NCBI GenBank assembly: GCA_020437365.1
Contig: JAGQWM010000002.1
Location: 1 to 64,000 of the forward strand
Length of the DNA stretch: 64,000 bases
From: Chitinophagaceae bacterium
GTDB lineage: Bacteria > Bacteroidota > Bacteroidia > Chitinophagales > Chitinophagaceae
Reading direction: 5' to 3'
Below, piece by piece: positions 55,178 through 62,571 of the stretch. Within the stretch, counting starts at the first letter, position 1. The number at the start of each line of letters is the position of its first letter. Below the pieces are notes generated by a model that saw nothing but the letters and a program-made list of their open reading frames with translations, ran no database searches and was not told where the DNA came from. The position numbers and the translations under genes are program-made.

Positions 55178-56946
55178 TATTGGCATTTATCCTTTGATGC
55201 AGCTAGTGGTGTTGCGTTTAATTCTGCTGTAATTATTACTTTATACATTTGTGCTGTAGCAGAATCAGTTGCTTCAAAATCTTTCCATGATTTTGTGATA
55301 TAACTATTTATATCTCCTGTAAGTCCAGCCCATGCTAATGCAGTATAATATGTGTCAATATCTAAATTTGGATATAAACTACGAATATTTGTTAAATCGG
55401 AATCTGAAATTAACTTATATTCTTTTAAAGCATTTGCAATTTGTGTTACAAAAGATGCAGCCATTTGTTCATGTTGATTCCCATATGTTGAGTTTGGTGC
55501 ATTTGGGTCATATGGTTTTAAAAAGCCTAATTCATTGGCTAGATTTTCTTCTTTTACAGAATCTCCATTTGCTTCAAATGAGCGATAAAAGAAATAAGCA
55601 TGAATCATCTCATGAATAATTGTATGAGCAATTGAAAGTTTTGTTGAATTCGCAAGATGAGTCGGACTTATTTTAATAGTGACATTTAAATATGCCAGTT
55701 CACCAGATGTACCGTTTATTGTATAGTAACCAGGAATAACAGATGTGTTACCGGGGTTGTTTAAAGTAGGGTCTACTAAGAAGTTAAGGTTAAATTTTGT
55801 GGATTGAGAAAACAAATTCTGAATTAATCCTATTGTAGAATTGTTTAAGTTCACTACATTCGTTGCAATAGTCTTGGTGCAAGGGTAATCATTTAACCCT
55901 GTAAGATCAATTTTATAATCAGGTTGTGAATTAAACCAAGCTTCATCATGTACAATCGGCTCATCCTCAATCGGCACCCAACCCGGGCCGCAAGTATTAT
56001 TAATTGCTGTGCGGTTGCCTTCAGTAGGGTTTCCATTACAATCACCCGGTGTGCCGTCGCCATTTTCGCCGCCACCGGTTGCTCCGCCATCGCCTCCGGA
56101 GCCATCACCTGTACCACCACCACCACCGGGATCACCTCCAGGAAAGGTTGTACAATATAAATAACTATAACACCAGGGCGGTCCTTGACAATTTAAATAA
56201 TCACATCCACCATGAGCATTACAATACTCCGGACTACCACAATGTATAGCAACCACACATTCTTGGTTTGTATTTGTTGTAGTCCTTCCGTACGTTCCGT
56301 TTGAATCCAAAAGTGTAATTTTTAAAAACTCATTATTATCCATTCTTGGAGATGAATCAAACAAAAGAGTATCAGTAATATAGAATTGTGATTGTCCTGT
56401 TGTGAGTTTACTAAAATACATAAAAAACAAAGCCAGATTCTCAGCTGTGCTATCTACAACTTGATTTGAATAAGGGAATTGAGAATATTGCCAATCGCAA
56501 ACGTATTGAAAACTTGTGTCAATTGTTGTTGTTTCCACAATCATAGATGCATTCACAACATTTTCCGAATCTCTTACAAATGGAATATAAGTTAAAGTAA
56601 CACTGTCGCCGGAAGCATCACGACTGGTTACATTATTATTTTTAAGTTTTATAATTGCTTTATCCCACCTCGGATAGCCTATGCGGCTCACCGTTTTTTC
56701 TACAAAATGCAGGGTATCATTTGTTCTTTGCAAAAAACCATTCAATGCCTTTACAAGAGGCTCCGTTGATGTATGATTATTGAAGAACTTTTCTTCTACG
56801 CTGTTGTTGTTATTATTTGTATTTACAGGAGTTTCCACGAGTTTATCTGTTTTGCGGCAGCCGTTTACCACCACAGCCGCCGATATACAGACAATCAAAA
56901 TAGTGGTAAGTGTTGCAAACCGCCCGGTGAAATCTATTTTTCTCAT
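55177..56946 (-). CDS. polymorphic secreted lipoprotein-type protein with C-terminal zincin (HExxH) domain
   Basis: 589 residues from ATG at 56946 (MRKIDFTGRFATL). The longer frame upstream lacks an ATG. Signal and lipobox VVVNGC place the lipidated Cys at about residue 30. The N-terminal module (SVEEKFFNNH, TEPLVKALNGFLQR, VSRIGYPRWDKA), the Cys-rich part (about 230-266), the Gly linker and NRTAINNTCGPGW match the 52467 protein. The C-terminal ~250 residues are unrelated to it and carry IIHEMIHAYFFYR (His445, Glu446, His449) and NQHEQMAASF, whose His (about 492) could be the third zinc ligand. It is translationally coupled to a lipoprotein gene. Confidence 0.85.
   Translation of the reverse strand: MRKIDFTGRFATLTTILIVCISAAVVVNGCRKTDKLVETPVNTNNNNNSVEEKFFNNHTSTEPLVKALNGFLQRTNDTLHFVEKTVSRIGYPRWDKAIIKLKNNNVTSRDASGDSVTLTYIPFVRDSENVVNASMIVETTTIDTSFQYVCDWQYSQFPYSNQVVDSTAENLALFFMYFSKLTTGQSQFYITDTLLFDSSPRMDNNEFLKITLLDSNGTYGRTTTNTNQECVVAIHCGSPEYCNAHGGCDYLNCQGPPWCYSYLYCTTFPGGDPGGGGGTGDGSGGDGGATGGGENGDGTPGDCNGNPTEGNRTAINNTCGPGWVPIEDEPIVHDEAWFNSQPDYKIDLTGLNDYPCTKTIATNVVNLNNSTIGLIQNLFSQSTKFNLNFLVDPTLNNPGNTSVIPGYYTINGTSGELAYLNVTIKISPTHLANSTKLSIAHTIIHEMIHAYFFYRSFEANGDSVKEENLANELGFLKPYDPNAPNSTYGNQHEQMAASFVTQIANALKEYKLISDSDLTNIRSLYPNLDIDTYYTALAWAGLTGDINSYITKSWKDFEATDSATAQMYKVIITAELNATPLAASKDKCQ
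55978..56139 (-). repeat. linker repeat, copy B
   Basis: Partner of 53250-53414: Gly-rich linker plus the conserved NRTAINNTCGPGW motif. The two proteins become unrelated within about ten codons after it. Confidence 0.8.
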
Positions 56947-57004
56947 AGCATTTAATTCAGGAAATAAATGAATTGGTTTTCGGTACAACCCGGATGTAAA
57001 GAGG
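56659..57004 (-). repeat. 5' repeat, copy B
   Basis: Partner of 53955-54296: upstream region, signal peptide, lipobox and first conserved block of the large protein, with an intact start codon. Confidence 0.8.
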
Positions 57005-57348
57005 GGAAATCAATACCACTATTGTTACTTTAAATGCTTAGGCAGATGTACTTGAAATAGATCTGGTTAAGTTGATAGACATAAAAGAAGAAAATAAAAA
57101 ACAAAAATAAACCCGTTATTTTCTAAACTGATATTATACCACATAATCGCATGAAACTGCACAAAATATTTTTTAATCCTGTAGGCTTCTCAACTTCAAT
57201 CATAACCTTAACTTGAATTGAATTGTAATTTGATTGCTCTTTTCTTTGAAGCTGTAATGTGCTTGCCTAAAAATTAAACTTGAATTTATTAAAATAACGT
57301 ACTTTTACGTGGTCCAAACCTATTAAATAAGCTGCAAACCAATAATCT
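57005..57348. other. gene-free stretch before the response regulator, with an inverted repeat over its likely promoter
   Basis: An inverted repeat ACGTA-CTTT-TACGT lies at 57297-57310. TACTTTTA (57300-57307), one base off the -7 consensus, lies inside it, and TTG at 57280-57282 is 17 nt upstream, so the repeat could be an operator on the promoter of the regulator gene. The remainder shows nothing recognisable. Confidence 0.4.
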
Positions 57349-58005
57349 ATGAGTACGGAAACGATAAAAGTCGCCATTGCCGACGACCATAAAATATTCA
57401 GGGACGGCATTCGCATGGCGTTAAAAGAAAAAGAATACCTCCAAATTCTTTGGGAAGCCGAAGACGGTAAAGACCTTCAGCATAAACTGAAATTAAAACT
57501 CCCCGACGTTATCTTGATGGATATTCGTATGCCGGAAGTGGACGGCATTAATGCCATCAGCATGATTCGTAAAGAATACGAATCGCTTAAAATCATTGTC
57601 CTTACAATGTACGATGACAAAGAAATGATTACAAAAATGATGGAAATGGGAGCCAATGCTTATTTGACCAAAACGACCGACCCGGACGAAATTTACCAGG
57701 CTATTATGAGTTGCGTGAAAGATGATTTTTATTTCAATGAATTGGTCAATAAAGCCGTGCTGTTGAAATTACAACACAAAAAAAATGTAAGGCAGTTTTA
57801 TCCCAACCCGGTAAAATTTTCCGAAAAGGAAATAAAAATATTGAAACTGATTGCTGAAGACAAAACTACAGTGGAAATTTCGAAGGAAGTTTTTTTAAGT
57901 CCGCGAACCATTGAAACCATTCGGCAAAACATGAAACAAAAAGTAGGTTCCAAAACAATTGCCGGCCTGGTGATGTATGCCATGCGCAATAAAATCCTGG
58001 AATAA
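57349..58005 (+). CDS. NarL/FixJ-type response regulator (orphan 1)
   Basis: 218 residues. Receiver: AIADDHKIFRDGI (acidic pair), DVILMDIRMPEVDG (phosphoacceptor Asp), VLTMYDD and AYLTKTTDP (Lys). HTH: FSEKEIKILKLIAEDKTTVE and SPRTIETIRQNMKQKVGSK. No kinase gene is adjacent. It closely resembles the regulator at 59328, with the same HTH ending (AGLVMYA), so the two are recent paralogues and may share a kinase encoded elsewhere. Confidence 0.9.
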   Translation: MSTETIKVAIADDHKIFRDGIRMALKEKEYLQILWEAEDGKDLQHKLKLKLPDVILMDIRMPEVDGINAISMIRKEYESLKIIVLTMYDDKEMITKMMEMGANAYLTKTTDPDEIYQAIMSCVKDDFYFNELVNKAVLLKLQHKKNVRQFYPNPVKFSEKEIKILKLIAEDKTTVEISKEVFLSPRTIETIRQNMKQKVGSKTIAGLVMYAMRNKILE

Positions 58006-58055
58006 TTTATTTTTTTAAACATCCCTTTTCGTAATCTTTATTTTTAAAAAGATTT

Positions 58056-58799
58056 ATGTCAAATATCAACGATACTTATTTCGATGGTTATTATAAAGAA
58101 ATTTGGCGTTCAGTAATGCCTGCCCGGCTTACCGACAATGAAATAAAATTTTTAGAAACGTATTTCAAATTATCGGCCAATAGTAGTGTACTTGACTTGA
58201 TGTGTGGCTACGGCCGCCATGCCTTAGCATTGTCCCGCAAAGGAATTTCTGTTACAGCAGTTGATAATCTTGCAGCATATATTGATGAAATAAAAACAAC
58301 GGCTGCCAACGAAAAATTAACAATACAAGCACAACAAAAAAATGTATTGGAGTTCAATGCCAGTGAAGATTTCGACCTAGCTATTTGCATGGGCAATAGT
58401 TTTAATTTTTTTGCAAGGCCTGATGCAGAAAGATTATTGCAAATCATGACGAATGCTTTAAAACCCGGTGGCCATCTGCTTATCAATTCTTGGTCCGTTG
58501 CCGAAATTCAATATGCCAATCCACTCAGAAATAATTGGAAACGAATCGATGAAAAACTCTTTTTAAATGAATTTAGTTTTCAATTACATCCTTCCCGGGT
58601 AGAAGCTGTTAGTACAATTCTTTTACCGGATGGTACAAAAGAAGAAAAAAAAGGAGTTGATTATATCTATTCACTCAATGAAATGGAAGACATGATAAAA
58701 GCGGTCGGTTGCGACATGCGTGATGTGTTCTCCATTCCCGGAAGTAAGTCTTTCCAGCCCGGCGATCCGATTGTATATATAGTAGCAGTAAAAAAATAA
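58056..58799 (+). CDS. class I SAM-dependent methyltransferase
   Basis: 247 residues. Motif I SVLDLMCGYGRHALALSRKG, motif II VTAVDNLAAYIDEI, motif IV FDLAICMGNSFNFF and post motif LKPGGHLLINSW. It is the generic methyltransferase domain with an unusual insert after it (LHPSRVEAVSTILLPDGTKE). Substrate unknown. It follows the regulator gene by 50 nt on the same strand and may be co-transcribed with it. Confidence 0.8.
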   Translation: MSNINDTYFDGYYKEIWRSVMPARLTDNEIKFLETYFKLSANSSVLDLMCGYGRHALALSRKGISVTAVDNLAAYIDEIKTTAANEKLTIQAQQKNVLEFNASEDFDLAICMGNSFNFFARPDAERLLQIMTNALKPGGHLLINSWSVAEIQYANPLRNNWKRIDEKLFLNEFSFQLHPSRVEAVSTILLPDGTKEEKKGVDYIYSLNEMEDMIKAVGCDMRDVFSIPGSKSFQPGDPIVYIVAVKK

Positions 58800-58827
58800 A
58801 AAACCCCGGCGTTATGAAGACCGGGGT
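58789..58827 (-). terminator. hairpin terminator, strongest on the minus strand
   Basis: ACCCCGG (58803-58809) and CCGGGGT (58821-58827) form a perfect 7-bp stem. The T run (TTTTTTATTTTTTT) lies on the minus-strand side, so it would end a minus-strand transcript arriving from about 59.08 kb. On the plus strand there is no T run after it. Confidence 0.65.
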
Positions 58828-58935
58828 AACGTTACTGTTATGAAAAGAAAAATTTGAATGTTCCCATACACTTAACTCATTCTTTTCAGTTGGTATTGGA
58901 TTTTAAAAACGGAATGTATTGTTAAATAATTTTTT

Positions 58936-59078
58936 TAAAAATCAGAAAGTTGAAAGACAGTTGAAGTGTTCCCGATAAAGATCGGGTGTGTTCTTCATAG
59001 GTATTTGAAAATTCATTCTGGACGGTTTGGACATTGAACAAGACGGACAAACAGATCAATCATGTCAATCAACTTTCA
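58936..59078 (-). ncRNA. candidate structured non-coding RNA (~145 nt, 6S-like fold)
   Basis: The 528-nt region between the methyltransferase and the next regulator has no credible gene. On the minus strand a good promoter (59083-59113) is followed at once by a sequence whose ends pair: complement of 59069-59081 with complement of 58941-58953, 12 of 13 positions. Inside, GACA/TGTC and TTGA/TCAA continue the stem, and a perfect CCCGAT-CTTT-ATCGGG hairpin (58971-58986) sits on the 3' side. A T run follows the 3' arm. Closing stem, open middle and 3'-side hairpin recall 6S RNA, but I cannot confirm the family. Confidence 0.5.
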
Positions 59079-59082
59079 GATA

Positions 59083-59113
59083 CAAATGTATAGGCTGCTG
59101 TATATGTTAACAA
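59083..59113 (-). promoter_or_regulatory. promoter of the candidate ncRNA: -7 TACATTTG, -33 TTG
   Basis: On the minus strand TTG (complement of 59111-59113) and TACATTTG (complement of 59083-59090) are 20 nt apart, the same arrangement as the metH promoter. No coding region follows. Confidence 0.6.
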
Positions 59114-59238
59114 GAGGATAACTGCCCTTTTTAAACCTTATGGTATTTACTCAAGTACATCGTAAAAATTCTTCTCGACTTCGTAAACTTTCGATATTCA
59201 ATGCGTAAGATGGTAATTTCCGCAATATTGAAATTAGG

Positions 59239-59254
59239 TACTAACACTATAGTA
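59239..59254. promoter_or_regulatory. candidate operator (copy 3), upstream of response regulator 59328
   Basis: The minus strand reads TACTATAGTGTTAGTA, 14 of 16 bases identical to copy 1 at 37919-37934 and including the exact 10-mer AGTGTTAGTA. It lies about 75 nt before the regulator start, matching the distance at the other two sites. Confidence 0.45.
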
Positions 59255-59327
59255 TATGTTATGGGAATTTAACAACTTGCATTATCGAATTTATACTTAT
59301 TGTATTATTTAAAATAACAATCCAATT

Positions 59328-60002
59328 ATGAAAAACTCCGATTCTAACAATGTAATTAAAGTCGCTATTGCCGACGACCACGCCGTGTTTCGTTCGGGTA
59401 TTAAAACTTCACTCGGCTTTCGTAAAGACATACAATTAGTTGCTGAAGCAGAAAATGGTATGCAATTGCTGAATTTATTGAAGCACATTAAACCCGATGT
59501 AGTTTTACTCGATATCCAAATGCCGGTGATGGATGGTTTTACGACCTTACCCGAAATCAAAAAACTGTATCCTGACGTAAAAGTTATTATGCTTTCCTTC
59601 ATGGTCGATCATTCAGTGATTTCTAAAATGATGGAAGTAGGTGCCAATTCTTATTTAACCAAAGAAGCCGGTGCCGATAAAATCTGCGATGCTATTATTG
59701 GCGTGTACGAAAATGAATTTCATTTCAATGAAATGACCAATAAAGCCTTACTCGATGGATTAAGAACCAAGCGTACTATCGAATCCAGTATGCCACAGGA
59801 CGTTGACCTGAATGATAAAGAAGTGAAAATCCTGAAACTTATGTGCGATGAAAAAACAACCAAAGAAATTGCCGACATCGTACAACTAAGCCCAAGAACA
59901 ATTGAAGCTATTCGGGACAAATTAAAAACCAAAACCGGTACCAAATCTATGGCCGGCCTGGTGATGTATGCCGTAAAATCAGGATTAGTAGAACAAGATT
60001 AA
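59328..60002 (+). CDS. NarL/FixJ-type response regulator (orphan 2)
   Basis: 224 residues. Receiver: AIADDHAVFRSGI, DVVLLDIQMPVMDG (phosphoacceptor Asp), VIMLSFMVD and SYLTKEAGADK (Lys). HTH: LNDKEVKILKLMCDEKTTKE and SPRTIEAIRDKLKTKTGTK, ending AGLVMYAVKSG. Paralogue of 57349. No kinase next to it. One copy of the operator motif shared with the 38-41 kb two-component operon lies upstream. Confidence 0.9.
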   Translation: MKNSDSNNVIKVAIADDHAVFRSGIKTSLGFRKDIQLVAEAENGMQLLNLLKHIKPDVVLLDIQMPVMDGFTTLPEIKKLYPDVKVIMLSFMVDHSVISKMMEVGANSYLTKEAGADKICDAIIGVYENEFHFNEMTNKALLDGLRTKRTIESSMPQDVDLNDKEVKILKLMCDEKTTKEIADIVQLSPRTIEAIRDKLKTKTGTKSMAGLVMYAVKSGLVEQD

Positions 60003-60023
60003 TATAAAAGGCAAGCAATTTTA

Positions 60024-60054
60024 AACCACTTTGCAATTGTAAAGTGGTTTTTTT
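60024..60054 (+). terminator. Rho-independent terminator of regulator 59328
   Basis: AACCACTTT (60024-60032) and AAAGTGGTT (60041-60049) form a perfect 9-bp stem with an 8-nt loop, followed by TTTTT. Confidence 0.88.
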
Positions 60055-60070
60055 ATTCTATTTTGGTTTC

Positions 60071-60907
60071 ATGCATTTACTTAATTGCAACGGCCGGCTG
60101 GTGGACAGTACACAACCTGTTGTGCAAGTTGCTGACAGAAGTTTTCGCTATGGCGATGGTGTTTTTGAAACCATGAAAATTCAAAACGGCACCATCCATT
60201 TAGCCGATTATCATCAACAAAGATTGTTGTCATCATTAGAATTATTACAAATTAATATACCGACAAATTTTACCTGGCAAAAACTCAATGATGAAATAAT
60301 TGACCTCTGCCGGCAAAATCAAATGTTGTCTTTGGCCAGGATTCGACTGACTGTCAGCAGTGGCAATGGCGGCCTTTTTACAACCGATGGATTGAACTAT
60401 ATCATTGAATCTATTGCGTTGTCAGAAAATGACATCCGATACAATGAGAAAGGCTTGTTTTTGGGAAAATATATTTCCTGTAAAAAATCTATGGATGCTT
60501 GGGCCAACTTGAAATCAAATAATTTTTTGCCTTACGTTATGGCTACGAAATTTGTAAAAGCGAATCTCTTCGACGATTGCATTTTGTTGAATACTTCAGG
60601 CCATATAGCCGATACTACAATTGCCAATATTTTTATGTATAAAGATGGCATCCTTGCTACGCCTTCTCTCGATCAAGGTTGTGTAAATGGTGTGATGCGA
60701 CAATTTTTATTGGAAAAAATGCAGGCAAATAACATAAAGGTTGTAGAAAAGCCGATTTCAATTGATGATGTAGCATCCGCCGAAGAAGTTTTTCTTACAA
60801 ATGCCATCAAAGGGATTCGCTGGGTCAGGCAGTTTGAAAATACATTTTATACAAATGAATTGTCTAAAGAATTATATGCAAGGTTTATCAACCCAGCCAA
60901 AATATAA
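60071..60907 (+). CDS. class IV aminotransferase (PabC / branched-chain aminotransferase family)
   Basis: 278 residues from the ATG at 60071; an upstream in-frame reading overlaps the preceding terminator and is rejected. Motifs: DRSFRYGDGVFETMKI at the N-terminus, the PLP Lys in NLKSNNFLPYVMATKF, and ADTTIANIFMYKDG, where the usual Glu of the cofactor-binding motif is Asp, then GCVNGVMRQFLLE. Members make 4-aminobenzoate from aminodeoxychorismate or transaminate branched-chain or D-amino acids. PabC would fit the pterin genes 2 kb away. It converges with mqnD. Confidence 0.8.
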   Translation: MHLLNCNGRLVDSTQPVVQVADRSFRYGDGVFETMKIQNGTIHLADYHQQRLLSSLELLQINIPTNFTWQKLNDEIIDLCRQNQMLSLARIRLTVSSGNGGLFTTDGLNYIIESIALSENDIRYNEKGLFLGKYISCKKSMDAWANLKSNNFLPYVMATKFVKANLFDDCILLNTSGHIADTTIANIFMYKDGILATPSLDQGCVNGVMRQFLLEKMQANNIKVVEKPISIDDVASAEEVFLTNAIKGIRWVRQFENTFYTNELSKELYARFINPAKI

Positions 60908-61750
60908 TCAGCGATGGATAAATAATGTATCTGTTTTTTTATTTTCTTCCCGGTGCAAAGTGGCATAAACCTCGTAAAGGTGTTCAATGGCTGCTTGTCC
61001 TTCCGGGCCAAGGTCATGGGTGAAATGATTGACATATAATTCTATATGTTGCCGCATAACATCTTCCTGCATTGCCTGCGAATTTTTTTGTACATAATCG
61101 CTGATTGCCGGATAATTTTCAAAAGAATAAGCAATACTTTTTTGTACCAGGTAGTTTATTTCAATGGCCAATTCTTTATCTATTGATTGTTGAATGGCTA
61201 TACCGCCCAAAGGAATAGGTAGTTTTGTTTTTTGCTCCCAATATTCGCCTAAGTCAACAATTTTATGTAAACCTTTTTCCTTGTATGTAAACCTGTTTTC
61301 GTGAATGATAACACCCAATGCTTCCGGATGTTCTATTATATAATTTTCGATTGAATCGAACCTTAAAAAAATTTTATGCATTGCATCAGGAAATGCGTAA
61401 CTAAATAAAAAATGGGCTGTTGTGTTTTCACCCGGTAAGATGATGGGCGAAGTGGCAATTTTTTCACTCGTAATTTTTTCATTTTTCTTTGTAATAAGCA
61501 AAGGTCCGACGCCTTTTCCGATGGCGGCACCGGCAAATAACATACGATAATATGGAAGTGAATGAAAAAAAGCCGGGAAGCTCAGTTTTGTTACCATTAA
61601 TTTTCCTTCCAAAGCCCAACGGTTCAGGGTTTCTACATCTTCAAGAACAACATCAAATTCGAAATTACCGGTATCGATTTTTTTATTGACCAGTGCATCA
61701 AATATAAATGTATCATTAGGACAGGGAGAAAAACCAAGTGTAATTTTCAA
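60908..61750 (-). CDS. mqnD: 1,4-dihydroxy-6-naphthoate synthase
   Basis: 280 residues. It begins ITLGFSPCPNDTFIFDALVN and has VEDVETLNRWALEGK-like, VTKLSFPAFFHSLPYYRML and IPLGGIAIQQSID stretches typical of MqnD in the periplasmic-binding-protein-like fold. It cleaves cyclic dehypoxanthine futalosine to dihydroxynaphthoate in the futalosine route to menaquinone. It lies 28 nt behind mqnB on the minus strand. Stop codon abuts the end of the aminotransferase gene. Confidence 0.93.
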   Translation of the reverse strand: MKITLGFSPCPNDTFIFDALVNKKIDTGNFEFDVVLEDVETLNRWALEGKLMVTKLSFPAFFHSLPYYRMLFAGAAIGKGVGPLLITKKNEKITSEKIATSPIILPGENTTAHFLFSYAFPDAMHKIFLRFDSIENYIIEHPEALGVIIHENRFTYKEKGLHKIVDLGEYWEQKTKLPIPLGGIAIQQSIDKELAIEINYLVQKSIAYSFENYPAISDYVQKNSQAMQEDVMRQHIELYVNHFTHDLGPEGQAAIEHLYEVYATLHREENKKTDTLFIHR

Positions 61751-61778
61751 TGTATGCTGATTTATTTTTCGAGAAATT

Positions 61779-62420
61779 TTATAACTGTGTATCGACTATT
61801 TTAATTAATTCTTTGTTCAGGCTTAAGATAGACTCATTCATATTCCATTTCTTTTTATTTCTTTCGCCAATATAATTAGATACAGCACGGATTTGTAAAA
61901 ATGGAATATTTTCCATGATTGAAACATAATGCAGGGCGGCGCCTTCCATCGATTCTATAACCGGATGAAAATATTCGGTATATAATTTTGCTTTCGACTG
62001 TTGGGTAGTTATTTCATTGACAGAAATGGCATTTACTTTTTTTAAGCGAACGTTGTCTAATATTTTACTCTTATTGACAAGCCATCCTTTTTGAAAAGGG
62101 AATTGGTTTTGTGGTAATAACTGTAAATCGAAAATTGTTTTTAGGCTTTTCAATTCTACCACAGATTGGTCGGCAATGGCTTCTTTTTTTACCAAAACAA
62201 CTTTTCCCAACGGCAGGGTTTTATCAAAACAACCACCCACACCGGCTTGCAGAACCAGGTCGGGTTTTTTGATTTGCAATTGTTTTAATAAAGAATAGGT
62301 CGTTGCAGTCAGGCCAATACCGGTAATTAAAATGTCTATATTCTTTTTGGGATTCGATTTATAAAAATCAATGAAAGGCGAAATTTCTTTGGCTGTTGCA
62401 GCTATTACCAGGCAATTCAT
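61779..62420 (-). CDS. mqnB: futalosine hydrolase
   Basis: 213 residues of the nucleoside phosphorylase/hydrolase fold. ILITGIGLTATTYSLLKQLQ, DLVLQAGVGGCFDKTLPLGKVVLV and VIESMEGAALHYVSIMENIPFLQIRAVSNYIGERNK (in pieces) hold the substrate-binding Glu and the Asn/Asp-type general-acid region. It removes hypoxanthine from futalosine. Operon with mqnD. A TAATTTTG box ends 4 nt before its ATG, so the mRNA is probably leaderless. Confidence 0.9.
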   Translation of the reverse strand: MNCLVIAATAKEISPFIDFYKSNPKKNIDILITGIGLTATTYSLLKQLQIKKPDLVLQAGVGGCFDKTLPLGKVVLVKKEAIADQSVVELKSLKTIFDLQLLPQNQFPFQKGWLVNKSKILDNVRLKKVNAISVNEITTQQSKAKLYTEYFHPVIESMEGAALHYVSIMENIPFLQIRAVSNYIGERNKKKWNMNESILSLNKELIKIVDTQL

Positions 62421-62424
62421 GGCG

Positions 62425-62432
62425 CAAAATTA
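62425..62432 (-). promoter_or_regulatory. -7 box TAATTTTG for mqnB
   Basis: Exact TAnnTTTG match on the minus strand with only 4 nt to the ATG. No clear -33 TTG. Confidence 0.5.
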
Positions 62433-62491
62433 TTGAAATCCCGTGGTTCGGATTATTTTTCTGTTCATCTCCATCTTTTTATTTTTTCAAT

Positions 62492-62499
62492 TACCTTTG
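62492..62499 (+). promoter_or_regulatory. -7 box TACCTTTG for the pterin gene group
   Basis: Exact TAnnTTTG match 73 nt before the first PTPS-family ATG. Confidence 0.5.
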
Positions 62500-62519
62500 C
62501 GGCTGCTTTTCCAGATGGT

Positions 62520-62532
62520 AAAGTGTCACTTT
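62520..62532. promoter_or_regulatory. 13-bp perfect palindrome in the pterin-group leader
   Basis: AAAGTG-T-CACTTT lies just downstream of the predicted transcription start and could be a repressor site. It has too short a loop to be an RNA hairpin of note. Confidence 0.35.
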
Positions 62533-62571
62533 CCTCCGCCCAATGCTGTGAGGAATCAAAAAAAGTAAAGC

